Shown piece after piece: positions 1-7,450 of a DNA stretch of 45,446 bases. A program made the position numbers and the translations under genes. The first letter of the stretch is position 1. Each line of letters starts with the position of its first letter. The notes beneath the pieces are model-generated. The model had not been told where the DNA came from. It searched no databases and saw only the letters and a list, made by a program, of their open reading frames with translations. This DNA comes from Syntrophobacterales bacterium (lineage in GTDB: Bacteria; Desulfobacterota; Syntrophia; Syntrophales; UBA2192): positions 8,425 through 53,870 of the forward strand of contig JAGPKU010000004.1 in NCBI GenBank assembly GCA_018053845.1. The letters are read 5' to 3'.

Positions 1-137
1 AGCCACCAGGGGAGGTTGCGCCCCGAGAGGAAGAACTCCCGCACGCTCGAGCCGGCCCGGCGCGTGTAGTAGAACCCGACGGCGGCGCTCAGCACGAAGT
101 AAAGCCCGATGATGAGCCAGTCGATCGCACCTAGCAT
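1..137 (-). CDS. Sodium:solute symporter (SSS family), N-terminal fragment
   Basis: Only the first 45 or so residues lie in the window; the gene runs off the left edge. The reading begins MLGAIDWLIIGLYFVLSAAV, one hydrophobic helix, then a short basic turn and the segment EFFLSGRNLPWW. That segment is characteristic of the first loop of SSS-family sodium/solute symporters, where F-x-x-A/S-GR-x-LPWW follows the first membrane helix. A purine-rich ribosome-binding site (GGAAGAG) precedes the ATG at 137. The substrate cannot be told from this fragment: the family covers sugars, proline, pantothenate, acetate and others. Transcription runs out of the window, away from the DUF2845 gene. Confidence 0.75.
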   Translation of the reverse strand, partial: MLGAIDWLIIGLYFVLSAAVGFYYTRRAGSSVREFFLSGRNLPWW

Positions 138-223
138 GGTGATTCTCTTCCCGGGCGGCCTGTGGGTGACCCGATGCGCAATCCGCTCTTCTGATCTTCC
201 TCACTTCCGGGCTTCCGGGTCCC

Positions 224-583
224 TCAGCGTCCCCGGCCCGATTTTTCGATCTTCTTCAGCGTATCGCCCGAGAAGGTCAGCACGTAGACGTAATCGCCGT
301 AGCCCCTGTCGTAATACCACTTCTGGCCCTTTCCCGCGGAGGCGGCCGACGTCGTCCCCTTCGGCGGCTTGTGCTTCCTGTCCTTGCCGCTTTTCGCGAC
401 CGACTCGCTTCTCGAGGGCTTTCCGCAGATCTTCTGCACGGTGTACCGGGAGTCGCCGACGGAGACCGTTTCGGCCCCGCAGCGAAAGACCGTGTCCTCG
501 CCGCGGGCCGGCGCGACGACCGCGATGGACAGGACAAGAGACGTGACGGCGAACACGGCGACGGACGCAACGAGGCGAAGCAT
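224..583 (-). CDS. DUF2845 domain protein, exported
   Basis: A 119-residue protein with a clear N-terminal signal peptide: a hydrophobic stretch of about 20 residues (LRLVASVAVFAVTSLVLSIA), then a processing region near APARGE. The mature part starts FRCGAETVSVGD and continues to VQKICGKP, the two-cysteine pattern of DUF2845, and ends with an aromatic beta segment (KWYYDRGYGDYVYVLTF). The function of this family is not known; it is probably a small disulfide-bonded periplasmic protein. The start is the ATG at 583 with a GGGGG-rich ribosome-binding site just upstream. A longer reading to 805 exists but overlaps the divergent promoter region and places the signal peptide internally, so I rejected it. 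Confidence 0.75.
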   Translation of the reverse strand: MLRLVASVAVFAVTSLVLSIAVVAPARGEDTVFRCGAETVSVGDSRYTVQKICGKPSRSESVAKSGKDRKHKPPKGTTSAASAGKGQKWYYDRGYGDYVYVLTFSGDTLKKIEKSGRGR

Positions 584-669
584 GGGTCCCCCCTTGTGGA
601 CGGCTGGATTCGGCACGGCTTCAACGGTCCCATCCTTACTATAAAACGGGCTGCATGGGAAGGATGAAC

Positions 670-698
670 TTGACAGGCGCGCCCCGCATTTCTTAAAG
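670..698 (+). promoter_or_regulatory. Sigma70-type promoter for the beta-hydroxyacid dehydrogenase gene
   Basis: TTGACA at 670-675, 17-bp spacer, TTAAAG at 693-698. It lies in the divergent gap between the DUF2845 gene and the dehydrogenase and would give a leader of about 100 nt. Confidence 0.5.
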
Positions 699-804
699 TA
701 AAAACGCAAAACATCCGAGATGTTGAAGGAGACGGCGGCGGGCCGCCCCGACGGTCGCGGCCGATCCGTTGCCTGCCGGGAAAAACAGGGCACGGGAGAC
801 ACCA

Positions 805-1701
805 ATGAAGATCGGATGGATCGGCACAGGGATCATGGGGGCCTCGATGGCGGGCCATCTGCAGTTCGCGGGGCACGAGCTGTTTCTGTTCAACCGGACC
901 CGGGACCGGGCCAAACCGCTCATCGACCGGGGCGGCCGGTGGTGCGACACGCCGGCCTCCGTGGCGGACGAGTCGGAGGTCGTCTTCACCATGGTGGGCA
1001 CGCCCGCCGACGTGGAGGAGACCTACCTCGGCCCGCAGGGGATCCTCTCCGGGGAGCGGCCCTGCCGCATCGTCGTGGACATGACGACCAGCGAGCCGGC
1101 CCTGGCCCGGCGGATCTTCAAGGCCGCCGCAAAGAAGGGGGCCTTCAGCCTCGATGCCCCCGTCTCCGGCGGCGACGTGGGCGCCCGCAACGCCACCCTC
1201 GCGATCATGGTCGGCGGGGACCGGAAGATCTACGAGGAGGTCCTCCCCCTGTTTCAGCACATGGGGAGGAACATCGCCTGGATGGGCGGACCGGGGGCCG
1301 GCCAGCACGCCAAGATGTGCAACCAGATCCTGATCGCGGGAACGATCATCGGGGTCTGCGAGTCCCTGCTCTACGCCGAGAGGGCCGGCCTCGACGGCCA
1401 GGCGGTGATCGACATCATCGGCAAGGGGGCCGCCGGCTCCTGGAGCATCAACACGCTGGGACCGCGCATCGTCCAGGGGGACTACCGGCCGGGGTTCTAC
1501 GTCGAGCATTTCATCAAGGACATGGGGATCGCCCTGCGCGAGGCCGCGGAGATGGGCCTCGCCCTGCCCGGGCTCGCCCTGGTGCACCAGCTCTACGTGG
1601 CCGTGAGGGCCCAGGGTCACGGCAGATCGGGGACGCAGGCCCTGATGCTGGCCCTGCGGCAGCTCAACAGCGCGAAGGCGAAACAGGAACGGTCGGCCTG
1701 A
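805..1701 (+). CDS. NAD(P)-dependent beta-hydroxyacid dehydrogenase (3-hydroxyisobutyrate dehydrogenase family)
   Basis: 298 residues, the usual length for this family. The N-terminus holds the dinucleotide-binding Rossmann motif GWIGTGIMG (residues 4-12). The substrate-binding signature DAPVSGG is at 117-123 and the catalytic lysine region is GQHAKMCNQ, with Lys170 the expected catalytic base. The C-terminal all-helical domain includes GSWSINTLGPRI. Family members oxidise 3-hydroxyisobutyrate, tartronate semialdehyde, gamma-hydroxybutyrate or related short hydroxyacids; the substrate cannot be fixed from sequence alone. The ATG at 805 follows a GGGAG ribosome-binding site; the upstream in-frame ATG at 769 has none. 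A GC-rich inverted repeat at about 1702-1721 (CCTCCCC/GGGGAGG) just after the stop may be a weak terminator. Confidence 0.88.
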   Translation: MKIGWIGTGIMGASMAGHLQFAGHELFLFNRTRDRAKPLIDRGGRWCDTPASVADESEVVFTMVGTPADVEETYLGPQGILSGERPCRIVVDMTTSEPALARRIFKAAAKKGAFSLDAPVSGGDVGARNATLAIMVGGDRKIYEEVLPLFQHMGRNIAWMGGPGAGQHAKMCNQILIAGTIIGVCESLLYAERAGLDGQAVIDIIGKGAAGSWSINTLGPRIVQGDYRPGFYVEHFIKDMGIALREAAEMGLALPGLALVHQLYVAVRAQGHGRSGTQALMLALRQLNSAKAKQERSA

Positions 1702-1841
1702 GGCCTCCCCGGACGGGGAGGATAATTTGCTTGACGGGGCCTTTCCTTTTCCATTATCGTTCCCCTGCATCCGGCGTCGGGCTTCGGTCCCGGGGCGTGG
1801 ACGGCCCATCGAAAACCGATCGGAGAGAAGCGCTCGAACGA

Positions 1842-2801
1842 ATGGTGCACCTCAAGCGAAGCCTTCTGCTGCTGGCGGCCCTCCTGGCGATCCACCTTCT
1901 CCAGCCCGTCGACCTGTCCGCGGCGACCCGCAAGGCGAAATCGAAACCGAAGCCGAAGGCCGGGACGACGATCACGGCGCAGTCCGTCTTGGTCATGAAC
2001 ATGACGACGGGCGACATCCTCTACGCGAAAAACCCCGACACGCCGATCGCGCCGGCATCCCTGACGAAGATCCTCAGCCTGTACCTGATTTACGAGGCCC
2101 TCGGCGAGGGCAGGGTCCGGACCACGGACATGGTTGACGTCGGCGCCCGCGTTTCCCAGGTCAACGGGTCGCGCATGCGGATCCGGCCCGGGACGCAGAT
2201 CGCGCTCGGCGACCTGATGAAGGGGATGGCCGTCCTGTCGGCCAACGACGCCTCGGTGGCGGCCGCCGAGTACGTCGGGGGGGACGTGGACGAGTTCGTC
2301 CGGCGGATGAACGCGAAGGCCCTCGAGCTGGGCATGCTCGCCAGCCGCTTCGAAAACCCCAGCGGCCTGCGGGAGGATGGCCAGGTGACGACGGCCCGGG
2401 ACATCCTGCGGCTTTCCTGCGCCTACATCCGCCGGTTTCCGCAGTCGCTGCAGCTCCACTCCCTTCCCGCCTTTCAGTACGGCCGGAAAACGGGCACCAA
2501 CACGAACCACCTCCTCGAGAAGGCCCCCTTCGTGGACGGGCTGAAAACGGGCCACGTCGCCGGGGCGGGCTATCACCTGGTCCTCACGGCGAGGCGCGAC
2601 GGCACGCGCGTCGTGGTCGTCGTGCTGGGATCGCGCACCTCGGGGGCCCGGTTCCGCGAAGCCCGGATGCTGCTCGAGGACGCCTTCAGGAAGATACAGC
2701 CCCACCCCGCCGCGCAGCGCGTGGCCGGGGGGCCGGCGATCCCGGCGGCGGGGGATGAGGTGCCGGTCGGGAGATCCGCCGGGGGGGTCGGGGATTCATG
2801 A
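1842..2801 (+). CDS. D-alanyl-D-alanine carboxypeptidase (serine peptidase family S11)
   Basis: A 319-residue penicillin-binding-protein-type carboxypeptidase that removes the terminal D-Ala from peptidoglycan stem peptides in the periplasm. It starts with a signal sequence (RSLLLLAALLAIHLL, residues 6-20). All three active-site motifs are present: SLTK with nucleophile Ser73 and Lys76, SAN at 133-135, and KTG at 235-237. The C-terminus is low-complexity (Ala/Gly/Pro) and lacks the second domain of DacA/DacF, so membrane attachment is unclear. The start at 1842 was chosen because the signal peptide begins there; the much longer frame upstream overlaps the preceding gene. The stop overlaps the start of the next gene by 4 bases (ATGA), so the two are translationally coupled. 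Confidence 0.9.
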   Translation: MVHLKRSLLLLAALLAIHLLQPVDLSAATRKAKSKPKPKAGTTITAQSVLVMNMTTGDILYAKNPDTPIAPASLTKILSLYLIYEALGEGRVRTTDMVDVGARVSQVNGSRMRIRPGTQIALGDLMKGMAVLSANDASVAAAEYVGGDVDEFVRRMNAKALELGMLASRFENPSGLREDGQVTTARDILRLSCAYIRRFPQSLQLHSLPAFQYGRKTGTNTNHLLEKAPFVDGLKTGHVAGAGYHLVLTARRDGTRVVVVVLGSRTSGARFREARMLLEDAFRKIQPHPAAQRVAGGPAIPAAGDEVPVGRSAGGVGDS

Positions 2802-3466
2802 AAAAGGCGGCAGGATTCGTGGTTCTGGCATTCCTCCTGTGGGGATTGCTGTCGGGCGTCGAGGCCCAGATCGGGACCCGGGACCGGTCGGCGAAGCCCA
2901 TCGGTCCCCAGGGGTACGGCTCGAAAGGCCAGCCCGAACAGCAATCACAGCAGGAGGAGCGGCGGTCGCACCGCAGCGCCTGGCTCCAGGGGGACGAGCG
3001 GCAGCAGGAGCAGCTCGCCGGCTGTTTCCGGCTTTCGGCGACCCTCACCCAGCATGCCCGGGACATCCAGAAGATGACGGGCGCCGGCGCGGTCAACTGG
3101 AAAGAGGTCGCCGGCCAGTTCGAGGACCTGCAACGCGGGGTCGCCCTCCTGTCGGAAAAGCACGAGCAGTTTGCCCTCGATCTCAACAACGGGCAACGGA
3201 CCTGGTGGGAGCAGGCGCTGCGGGACATCATGTCGATCCAGCTCCAGCTCTCCGAGCGGATGGGAGCGATCGAGCGCGATGTCCGGGGGGAGAAGCCGGA
3301 AGCGGCCCTGGTGGTGAAGGCCATGGGCGACCTGGAGGGGCGGTTCCGGCGGTGGCACGAAATCTACGGCCGGATCATCGCCGACATGGGCCTCGAGGTC
3401 GCGGAGCCGCGATCGGCCTCGGGGACGATCAGGGGGCTGCCGGGTGCTCAGGGTCCTGGACGATGA
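2798..3466 (+). CDS. Unknown exported protein, Gln-rich with helical C-terminal half
   Basis: 222 residues, no family recognised. Visible features are a signal peptide (KKAAGFVVLAFLLWGLLSGV, cleaved near VEA-QI), a Gln/Glu/Arg-rich linker (about residues 45-75) and a predominantly helical region (about 75-205) with regularly spaced leucines and Trp (TWWEQALRDIMSIQLQLSERM), suggesting a coiled-coil or helical bundle in the periplasm. The start overlaps the carboxypeptidase stop, and the 3' end overlaps the next gene by 23 bases, so 1842-4454 looks like one operon. Co-transcription with a peptidoglycan carboxypeptidase hints at an envelope role, which is inference only. Confidence 0.65.
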   Translation: MKKAAGFVVLAFLLWGLLSGVEAQIGTRDRSAKPIGPQGYGSKGQPEQQSQQEERRSHRSAWLQGDERQQEQLAGCFRLSATLTQHARDIQKMTGAGAVNWKEVAGQFEDLQRGVALLSEKHEQFALDLNNGQRTWWEQALRDIMSIQLQLSERMGAIERDVRGEKPEAALVVKAMGDLEGRFRRWHEIYGRIIADMGLEVAEPRSASGTIRGLPGAQGPGR

Positions 3467-4454
3467 ATCGACGATCCGCCGCTGCCGGCGTCAATTCCTG
3501 CGGGCGCTGAGGCCCCATGTGACCGGCCGGATCGCCGTCCGGATCGGTCATCCCGGGGAGAGCGTCCGTGCCCGGGTCTTCTGGGCCGAGGGCCCCGGGC
3601 TGTGGTACCACATCGGCATCGTCGCCGGCGAGCGTTACCTGAATGCCTTCGGGGTCGGCCGGCCGGCGGACGGCGGCGCCGTTTCCAGTTCGATCGAGAT
3701 CAACATCCCGATGCGCGGCCTGGACCGGAAAATCGGCGGGGCCTTCGCCCGTGACGACGGGGGGCGGGTGTTCCTCGTCCACCGCGGCAAGATCGGCGGC
3801 AGGCGGGGCGTCGGGAAGTCCCTGTTCGAGTCCCGCTATCGCGGGGTCTGGAGCGAGGTCGTCGACGGCGACGTGCGAAGCGCCGTCGTGGTGATCGGCG
3901 ACCTGCAGTCCCCCCGGTTCGCCCGGCAGCTGGCCCTCTTCGTCCGCAAGGTGGAGGCCGTCAAGGGACGGGAGGCCGAGGACGATCCGCAAGCCAGGAT
4001 TTCCTTCGAGGACGATCGTTTCAGCGAGGAGGGCATCGGGGGCCGTGACGTGCCGGCCGGGCGCGATCACGCCGCGGAATGCGATCGGGATCTCTGCGTC
4101 TCCGACCTGGCGCGGCGCTTGCGGCAGCTGGGCGCGCGGATCGGGAACGACCCGTCGGGGGAGCTGCTTGTCCGCGATGCCGGGGGCGTCGGCGCCGTGA
4201 TCGAGGTGGCGGCGGGGACCGGGGCACCGCTCCTGGAGCAGGCCGTCGGGAGGCTCATGCTGCGGGGCGCGGCGATGCCGCGGGACGCCCGGCGGTGGCT
4301 CGTCGCGCCGGGGGATCCCGGCGAAGACCTCGCGGGAGGGCTTGAGGCGCTGGGCATCCGGTTCATTGCCTACGGATGGGAAGCGGGGCAGGCCGTCTTC
4401 GAGGGCCTGGCCGGGCAGCTGGCCGAGATGGGCATTGGGAAGGCAAGAGGGTGA
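3444..4454 (+). CDS. Unknown protein; C-terminal region resembles a degenerate PD-(D/E)xK nuclease fold
   Basis: 336 residues, no family name recognised. The GTG start at 3444 has an AGGGGG ribosome-binding site 8 bases upstream and lies inside the preceding gene. The N-terminal half (1-190) has a beta-rich section GLWYHIGIV, then VFLVHRGKIGGRRGVGKSLF. The C-terminal part (about 230-336) has the pattern of a restriction-endonuclease-like core: helix, D/G loop, LLVRDAGG, AVIEVA, a helix with EQAVGRL, then the strands RWLVAPG and IRFIAYGW. In active enzymes the middle motif would read E-x-K; here it is EVA, so the catalytic lysine is missing. The nuclease relation is my inference from the secondary-structure pattern, not a recognised match. 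There is no signal peptide. Confidence 0.55.
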   Translation: MLRVLDDESTIRRCRRQFLRALRPHVTGRIAVRIGHPGESVRARVFWAEGPGLWYHIGIVAGERYLNAFGVGRPADGGAVSSSIEINIPMRGLDRKIGGAFARDDGGRVFLVHRGKIGGRRGVGKSLFESRYRGVWSEVVDGDVRSAVVVIGDLQSPRFARQLALFVRKVEAVKGREAEDDPQARISFEDDRFSEEGIGGRDVPAGRDHAAECDRDLCVSDLARRLRQLGARIGNDPSGELLVRDAGGVGAVIEVAAGTGAPLLEQAVGRLMLRGAAMPRDARRWLVAPGDPGEDLAGGLEALGIRFIAYGWEAGQAVFEGLAGQLAEMGIGKARG

Positions 4455-4500
4455 GGGAGAAGAGGGTGAGAAGGGGAGAGAGCAAGCAGGGCGACAAGAG
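4446..4500 (+). repeat. Purine-rich degenerate repeat, GAGAAGGGTGAGA type
   Basis: A run of imperfect units such as GAGGGTGAGGGAGAAGAGGGTGAG between two genes. Related copies lie at 6725-6831, 12401-12437, 32701-32755 and 37745-37851, in both orientations. It covers the end of one gene and the leader of the aldolase gene. Confidence 0.6.
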
Positions 4501-4516
4501 AAGGGGGGACTCGCCG

Positions 4517-5326
4517 ATGGACTGGGGAATGCAGAACAGGATGTCCCGGCTTTTCCGGAACGGCAGATGCCTGTTTCTCCCGATCGACCACGGGTATTTC
4601 CAGGGACCCACGTCGTGCCTCGAAAAGCCGGGCGAAACCATCGCGCCGCTGCTGCCTTGGTGCGACGCGCTCTTCGTCACGAGAGGCGTCTTGAGGCACT
4701 GCGTCGATCCCGTGGGCGCCAAGCCCGTCATCCTGCGGGTGTCGGGCGGCACGAGCGTCATCGGAAAGGACCTTGCCAACGAGGCCCTCACGACCTCCAT
4801 CGAGGAGATCCTGCGGCTCAACGCGACCGCCGTCGGGGTGTCGATCTTCGTGGGCAGCGACTACGAGCGGGAGTCCCTGATGAACCTGGCCGACCTGGTC
4901 AACGATTGCGAGAACGTCGGGATTCCCGTCATGGCCGTCACGGCCGTCGGCAAGGAGCTGGAGCAGCGGGAGGCCCGGTACCTGGCCCTGTGCTCCCGGA
5001 TCGCCGCCGAGCTGGGGGCCCGCGTCGTCAAGACCTACTGGTGCAGGAACTTCGACAAGGTGACGGAGGGCTGCCCCGTGCCCGTCGTCATGGCCGGGGG
5101 TCCCAAGTGCGACACCGAAATGGAGGTGATGGCCTTCGTGCATGACGGGATGAAGCGGGGCGCCGTCGGCGTCAACCTGGGTCGCAACATCTGGCAGAGT
5201 CCCCACCCCGTCCCGATGATCCGGGCCCTCGCCGCGATCATCCACGACGGGGCGTCGGTGAAGCAGGCCCACGAGGTCTTCCGCTCGGTGAAGGAGGACA
5301 TGGCGAAGGGAAGGAAGAAGAAATAG
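4517..5326 (+). CDS. DeoC/LsrF-family class I aldolase or thiolase
   Basis: 269 residues. The N-terminus, RCLFLPIDHGYFQGPT, is the signature of the LsrF / archaeal-type class I fructose-bisphosphate aldolase group. The (beta/alpha)8 barrel carries VVKTYW with Lys172 as the likely Schiff-base lysine, followed by VVMAGGPK and the phosphate-binding GVNLGRNIW. LsrF proper cleaves the phosphorylated autoinducer-2 breakdown product with CoA, but no lsr genes are seen here, so an aldolase acting on a sugar phosphate or an aromatic amino acid precursor is equally possible. The ATG at 4517 was chosen because AAGGGGGGAC lies just upstream and the family begins about there. The gene is followed by the repeat-filled gap 5327-5699. 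Confidence 0.75.
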   Translation: MDWGMQNRMSRLFRNGRCLFLPIDHGYFQGPTSCLEKPGETIAPLLPWCDALFVTRGVLRHCVDPVGAKPVILRVSGGTSVIGKDLANEALTTSIEEILRLNATAVGVSIFVGSDYERESLMNLADLVNDCENVGIPVMAVTAVGKELEQREARYLALCSRIAAELGARVVKTYWCRNFDKVTEGCPVPVVMAGGPKCDTEMEVMAFVHDGMKRGAVGVNLGRNIWQSPHPVPMIRALAAIIHDGASVKQAHEVFRSVKEDMAKGRKKK

Positions 5327-5328
5327 GT

Positions 5329-5376
5329 GACAGGTAACAGCTAACAGGTAACAGGTAACAGGTAACAGGTAACAGA
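5329..5376 (+). repeat. Tandem heptamer repeat (ACAGGTA units)
   Basis: Six to seven near-perfect 7-bp units of AACAGGT directly follow the aldolase stop codon; the first two units vary (GTGACAG, GCTAACAG). A short inverted copy (ACCTGTCACCTG) occurs at about 5634-5645, so the copies bracket the palindromic element at 5424-5586. Confidence 0.85.
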
Positions 5377-5423
5377 GTGCCGTATCCACCTTATTTACGG
5401 GCTGTCGCCCAAAGCCGGTTGAC

Positions 5424-5586
5424 CAGGATTCTTCCTGCGAAGAGGCGGTTTTGGACCGCTCCAGCGCTCGCTGCACTGCAGGCGCAAAAACTCGCCCTTC
5501 GGGCTCAAACAGTTTGCGCTGCGGACGTTTCGCTTCGCGCAGAGCGGTTACCCAAAACACGCCTCACTTCGCTATCCAGAATCCTG
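5424..5586 (-). repeat. Dispersed palindromic intergenic element, copy A (MITE/REP-like)
   Basis: A 163-bp element with perfect 9-bp terminal inverted repeats (CAGGATTCT at 5424-5432, AGAATCCTG at 5578-5586). Read on the minus strand it aligns over its full length with 27191-27354 on the plus strand; the central 55-60 bases are almost identical. The core can fold as a hairpin: GCGCAAA pairs with TTTGCGC, and inside that GCCC-GAA-GGGC. There is no coding capacity. A small non-autonomous mobile element or a structured regulatory repeat are both possible. Confidence 0.75.
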
Positions 5587-5699
5587 CCCGACCGTCAACG
5601 CATCAAAATCGATTTGGGCAACAACCCGTTTATACCTGTCACCTGAACCCTGCCACCCAAAACGAACCCAGCAGAAGGGCCGGGCGAATCGCTGACATC

Positions 5700-6743
5700 A
5701 TGAAAGCGGCGGTGTACTACAACAACCGGGACGTCCGGATCGAGGAGCGGCCCGTTCCCCGGATCGGCCCGGGGGAGCTGCTCGTCAAGGTCATGGCGAG
5801 CGGCATCTGCGGCAGCGATGTCATGGAGTGGTACCGGATCCGGAAGGCCCCCATCGTCCTCGGGCACGAGATCGCAGGGCTGATCGTCGGGAAGGGGCCC
5901 GGGGTCGAGCGCTACGAGGCGGGGGACCGCGTCTTTGTCTCCCATCACATCCCGTGCAACACCTGTCATTGGTGCCTGAAGGGAAGCCACACGGCCTGCG
6001 AGACCCTCCACACGACCAACTATGACCCCGGCGGGTTCAGCGAGTACCTGCGTGTGCCCGCGCTCAACGTCGACCGGGGCGTGTTCCTGCTTCCCGGCGG
6101 GGTCACCTTCGAGCAGGGCGTGTTCGTCGAGCCGCTGGCCTGCGTCGTCCGCGGCCAGAGGCTTGCGGGTCTGCAGCCCGGCCAGAGCGTGCTCATCCTC
6201 GGCAGCGGCATCTCGGGGCTGTTGCACCTCATGCTGGCCCGGGCCCTCGGCGCCGGGAGGATCGTCACGACCGACATCAGCGAGCACCGCCTGCGGGCTG
6301 CGGCCGAACTCGGGGCCGATGCGGCGATGGCGGCTTCGGAGGACGTCCCCGACCGGTTCAAGGCCCTCCACGGACGGCTTGCCGATCTGGTCATCGTCTG
6401 CACGGGTGCCCTGTCGGCCTACCGGCAGGCCCTGAACGCCGTCGACCGGGGCGGCACGATCCTCTGCTTCGCGCCGACCGACCCCGGCATCGACCTCCCC
6501 GTGCCGGTCAACGATTTCTGGCGCAACGAGGTCCGCATCCTTCCCTCCTACGGCAATGCCCCGCAGGACGCAGCCGTCGCGATCGAGCTGATCCGCTCGG
6601 GCCGTGTGCCCGTGGAACGCATGATCACTCACCGCCTGAGCCTCGACGAGGCGGGCCTCGGATTCCGGCTCGTCGCCGAAGCGGGCGAGGCCCTGAAGGT
6701 CATCCTCTATCCGCACCCCATCGATGAGAAGGTGAGCGGGTAA
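5700..6743 (+). CDS. Zinc-dependent alcohol/polyol dehydrogenase (MDR superfamily)
   Basis: 347 residues, typical length. Catalytic zinc ligands are Cys37 (GICGSD), His56 and Glu57 (GHE), with the later Glu in FVEPLA. The structural zinc lobe is intact as Cys86, Cys89, Cys92 and Cys100 (C-x2-C-x2-C-x7-C). The coenzyme site has GSGISG in a Rossmann turn, followed by an acidic residue (TTDIS), which favours NAD over NADP. It belongs with sorbitol/threonine dehydrogenase-type enzymes, but the substrate cannot be assigned. The ATG at 5700 is the family start; its ribosome-binding site is weak, and the 110 bases upstream hold an inverted copy of the heptamer repeat. The 3' end runs into a purine-rich repeat that supplies the last few codons. 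Confidence 0.88.
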   Translation: MKAAVYYNNRDVRIEERPVPRIGPGELLVKVMASGICGSDVMEWYRIRKAPIVLGHEIAGLIVGKGPGVERYEAGDRVFVSHHIPCNTCHWCLKGSHTACETLHTTNYDPGGFSEYLRVPALNVDRGVFLLPGGVTFEQGVFVEPLACVVRGQRLAGLQPGQSVLILGSGISGLLHLMLARALGAGRIVTTDISEHRLRAAAELGADAAMAASEDVPDRFKALHGRLADLVIVCTGALSAYRQALNAVDRGGTILCFAPTDPGIDLPVPVNDFWRNEVRILPSYGNAPQDAAVAIELIRSGRVPVERMITHRLSLDEAGLGFRLVAEAGEALKVILYPHPIDEKVSG

Positions 6744-6831
6744 GAAGGGGAGATGTCAGGATCAACCGGAAGCCGGCCCCGTTCTGTCGTCTTCTCCAGC
6801 CTTCTCACCCTCACCCCTTCTTCCCTTCTCG
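6725..6831. repeat. Inverted pair of GAGAAGGGTGAGA-type degenerate repeats
   Basis: A forward copy (about 6725-6752) overlaps the end of the dehydrogenase gene and an inverted copy lies at about 6791-6830 (TTCTCACCCTCACCCCTTCT). The two can pair to form a long imperfect hairpin that may act as a transcript end. Confidence 0.55.
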
Positions 6832-6906
6832 ATTGCTTCCGCTCGTCATTGTCGGTTGACATTCCACGGTTGCCCCGGGTAGATTGAAGGCGCAGAGGTG
6901 GCAGGG

Positions 6907-7419
6907 ATGAACCGCGCAATGCAGCAGAGCGGCCCGGGCCGCGGTGAAGGGAAGACCGGCGGTTTCGCGGGGCACCTGCGGGTGCGCAGGGCCGGACCCG
7001 GAGAGATGCCGGCCTTCGCCGTCCCCTTCGAGGATGCGGAGCGCCGCCGCTGGGTGGCCGAAACCCTTGCGGCCGGCAGGGCCCTGGCCCTCGTCGTGGA
7101 GAGGTTCGCCGGGCGGGCCTGGGTAGCTGCGGGTCGCATCGTGACGGACGCAGACGGGGAGACGGCCGTGGCGGTTGATCCGGGCGAGCGAGGACGCGGC
7201 CTGGCGCACGAGGTGCTGCGGGCGGGGATCCGGGTCCTGCGCGAGGAGCCGTTCACGGCGCTGACCGCCCGCATCGAGCCCGGGGATGCGAGGGCCGCGA
7301 AGACCTTCGAGAGGGCCGGCTTCGCCCCCGCGGGGTCGTGCCGGTTCGGGGGCCGGCGGTCGATGCGCTACGTCCTGAACCTCAGGGGCGACTGCACGCC
7401 GTACAACGTCTGGATCTGA
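6907..7419 (+). CDS. GNAT-family N-acetyltransferase-like protein
   Basis: 170 residues. The acetyl-CoA-binding motif A is visible as VAVDPGERGRGLAHEVL, matching the R/Q-x-x-G-x-G/A pattern of the GNAT fold, followed by the motif-B region ARIEPGDARAAKTFERAGF, where an Asn in classic members (N-x-x-S/A) is replaced by Asp. The first 25 residues are low-complexity. Two starts are possible: GTG at 6898 and ATG at 6907. I prefer the ATG because AGAGG sits 8 bases before it. The acceptor substrate is unknown. It stands between a dehydrogenase and a phospholipase-like gene, which gives no functional hint. Confidence 0.65.
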   Translation: MNRAMQQSGPGRGEGKTGGFAGHLRVRRAGPGEMPAFAVPFEDAERRRWVAETLAAGRALALVVERFAGRAWVAAGRIVTDADGETAVAVDPGERGRGLAHEVLRAGIRVLREEPFTALTARIEPGDARAAKTFERAGFAPAGSCRFGGRRSMRYVLNLRGDCTPYNVWI

Positions 7420-7450
7420 CGGCGTCTCGCGTCTTCGCTCGGCGTGATGC

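Noticed and set aside
5329-5376. CRISPR-like array
   Set aside because: Units are only 7 bp and directly tandem, with no spacers and no cas genes in the window.
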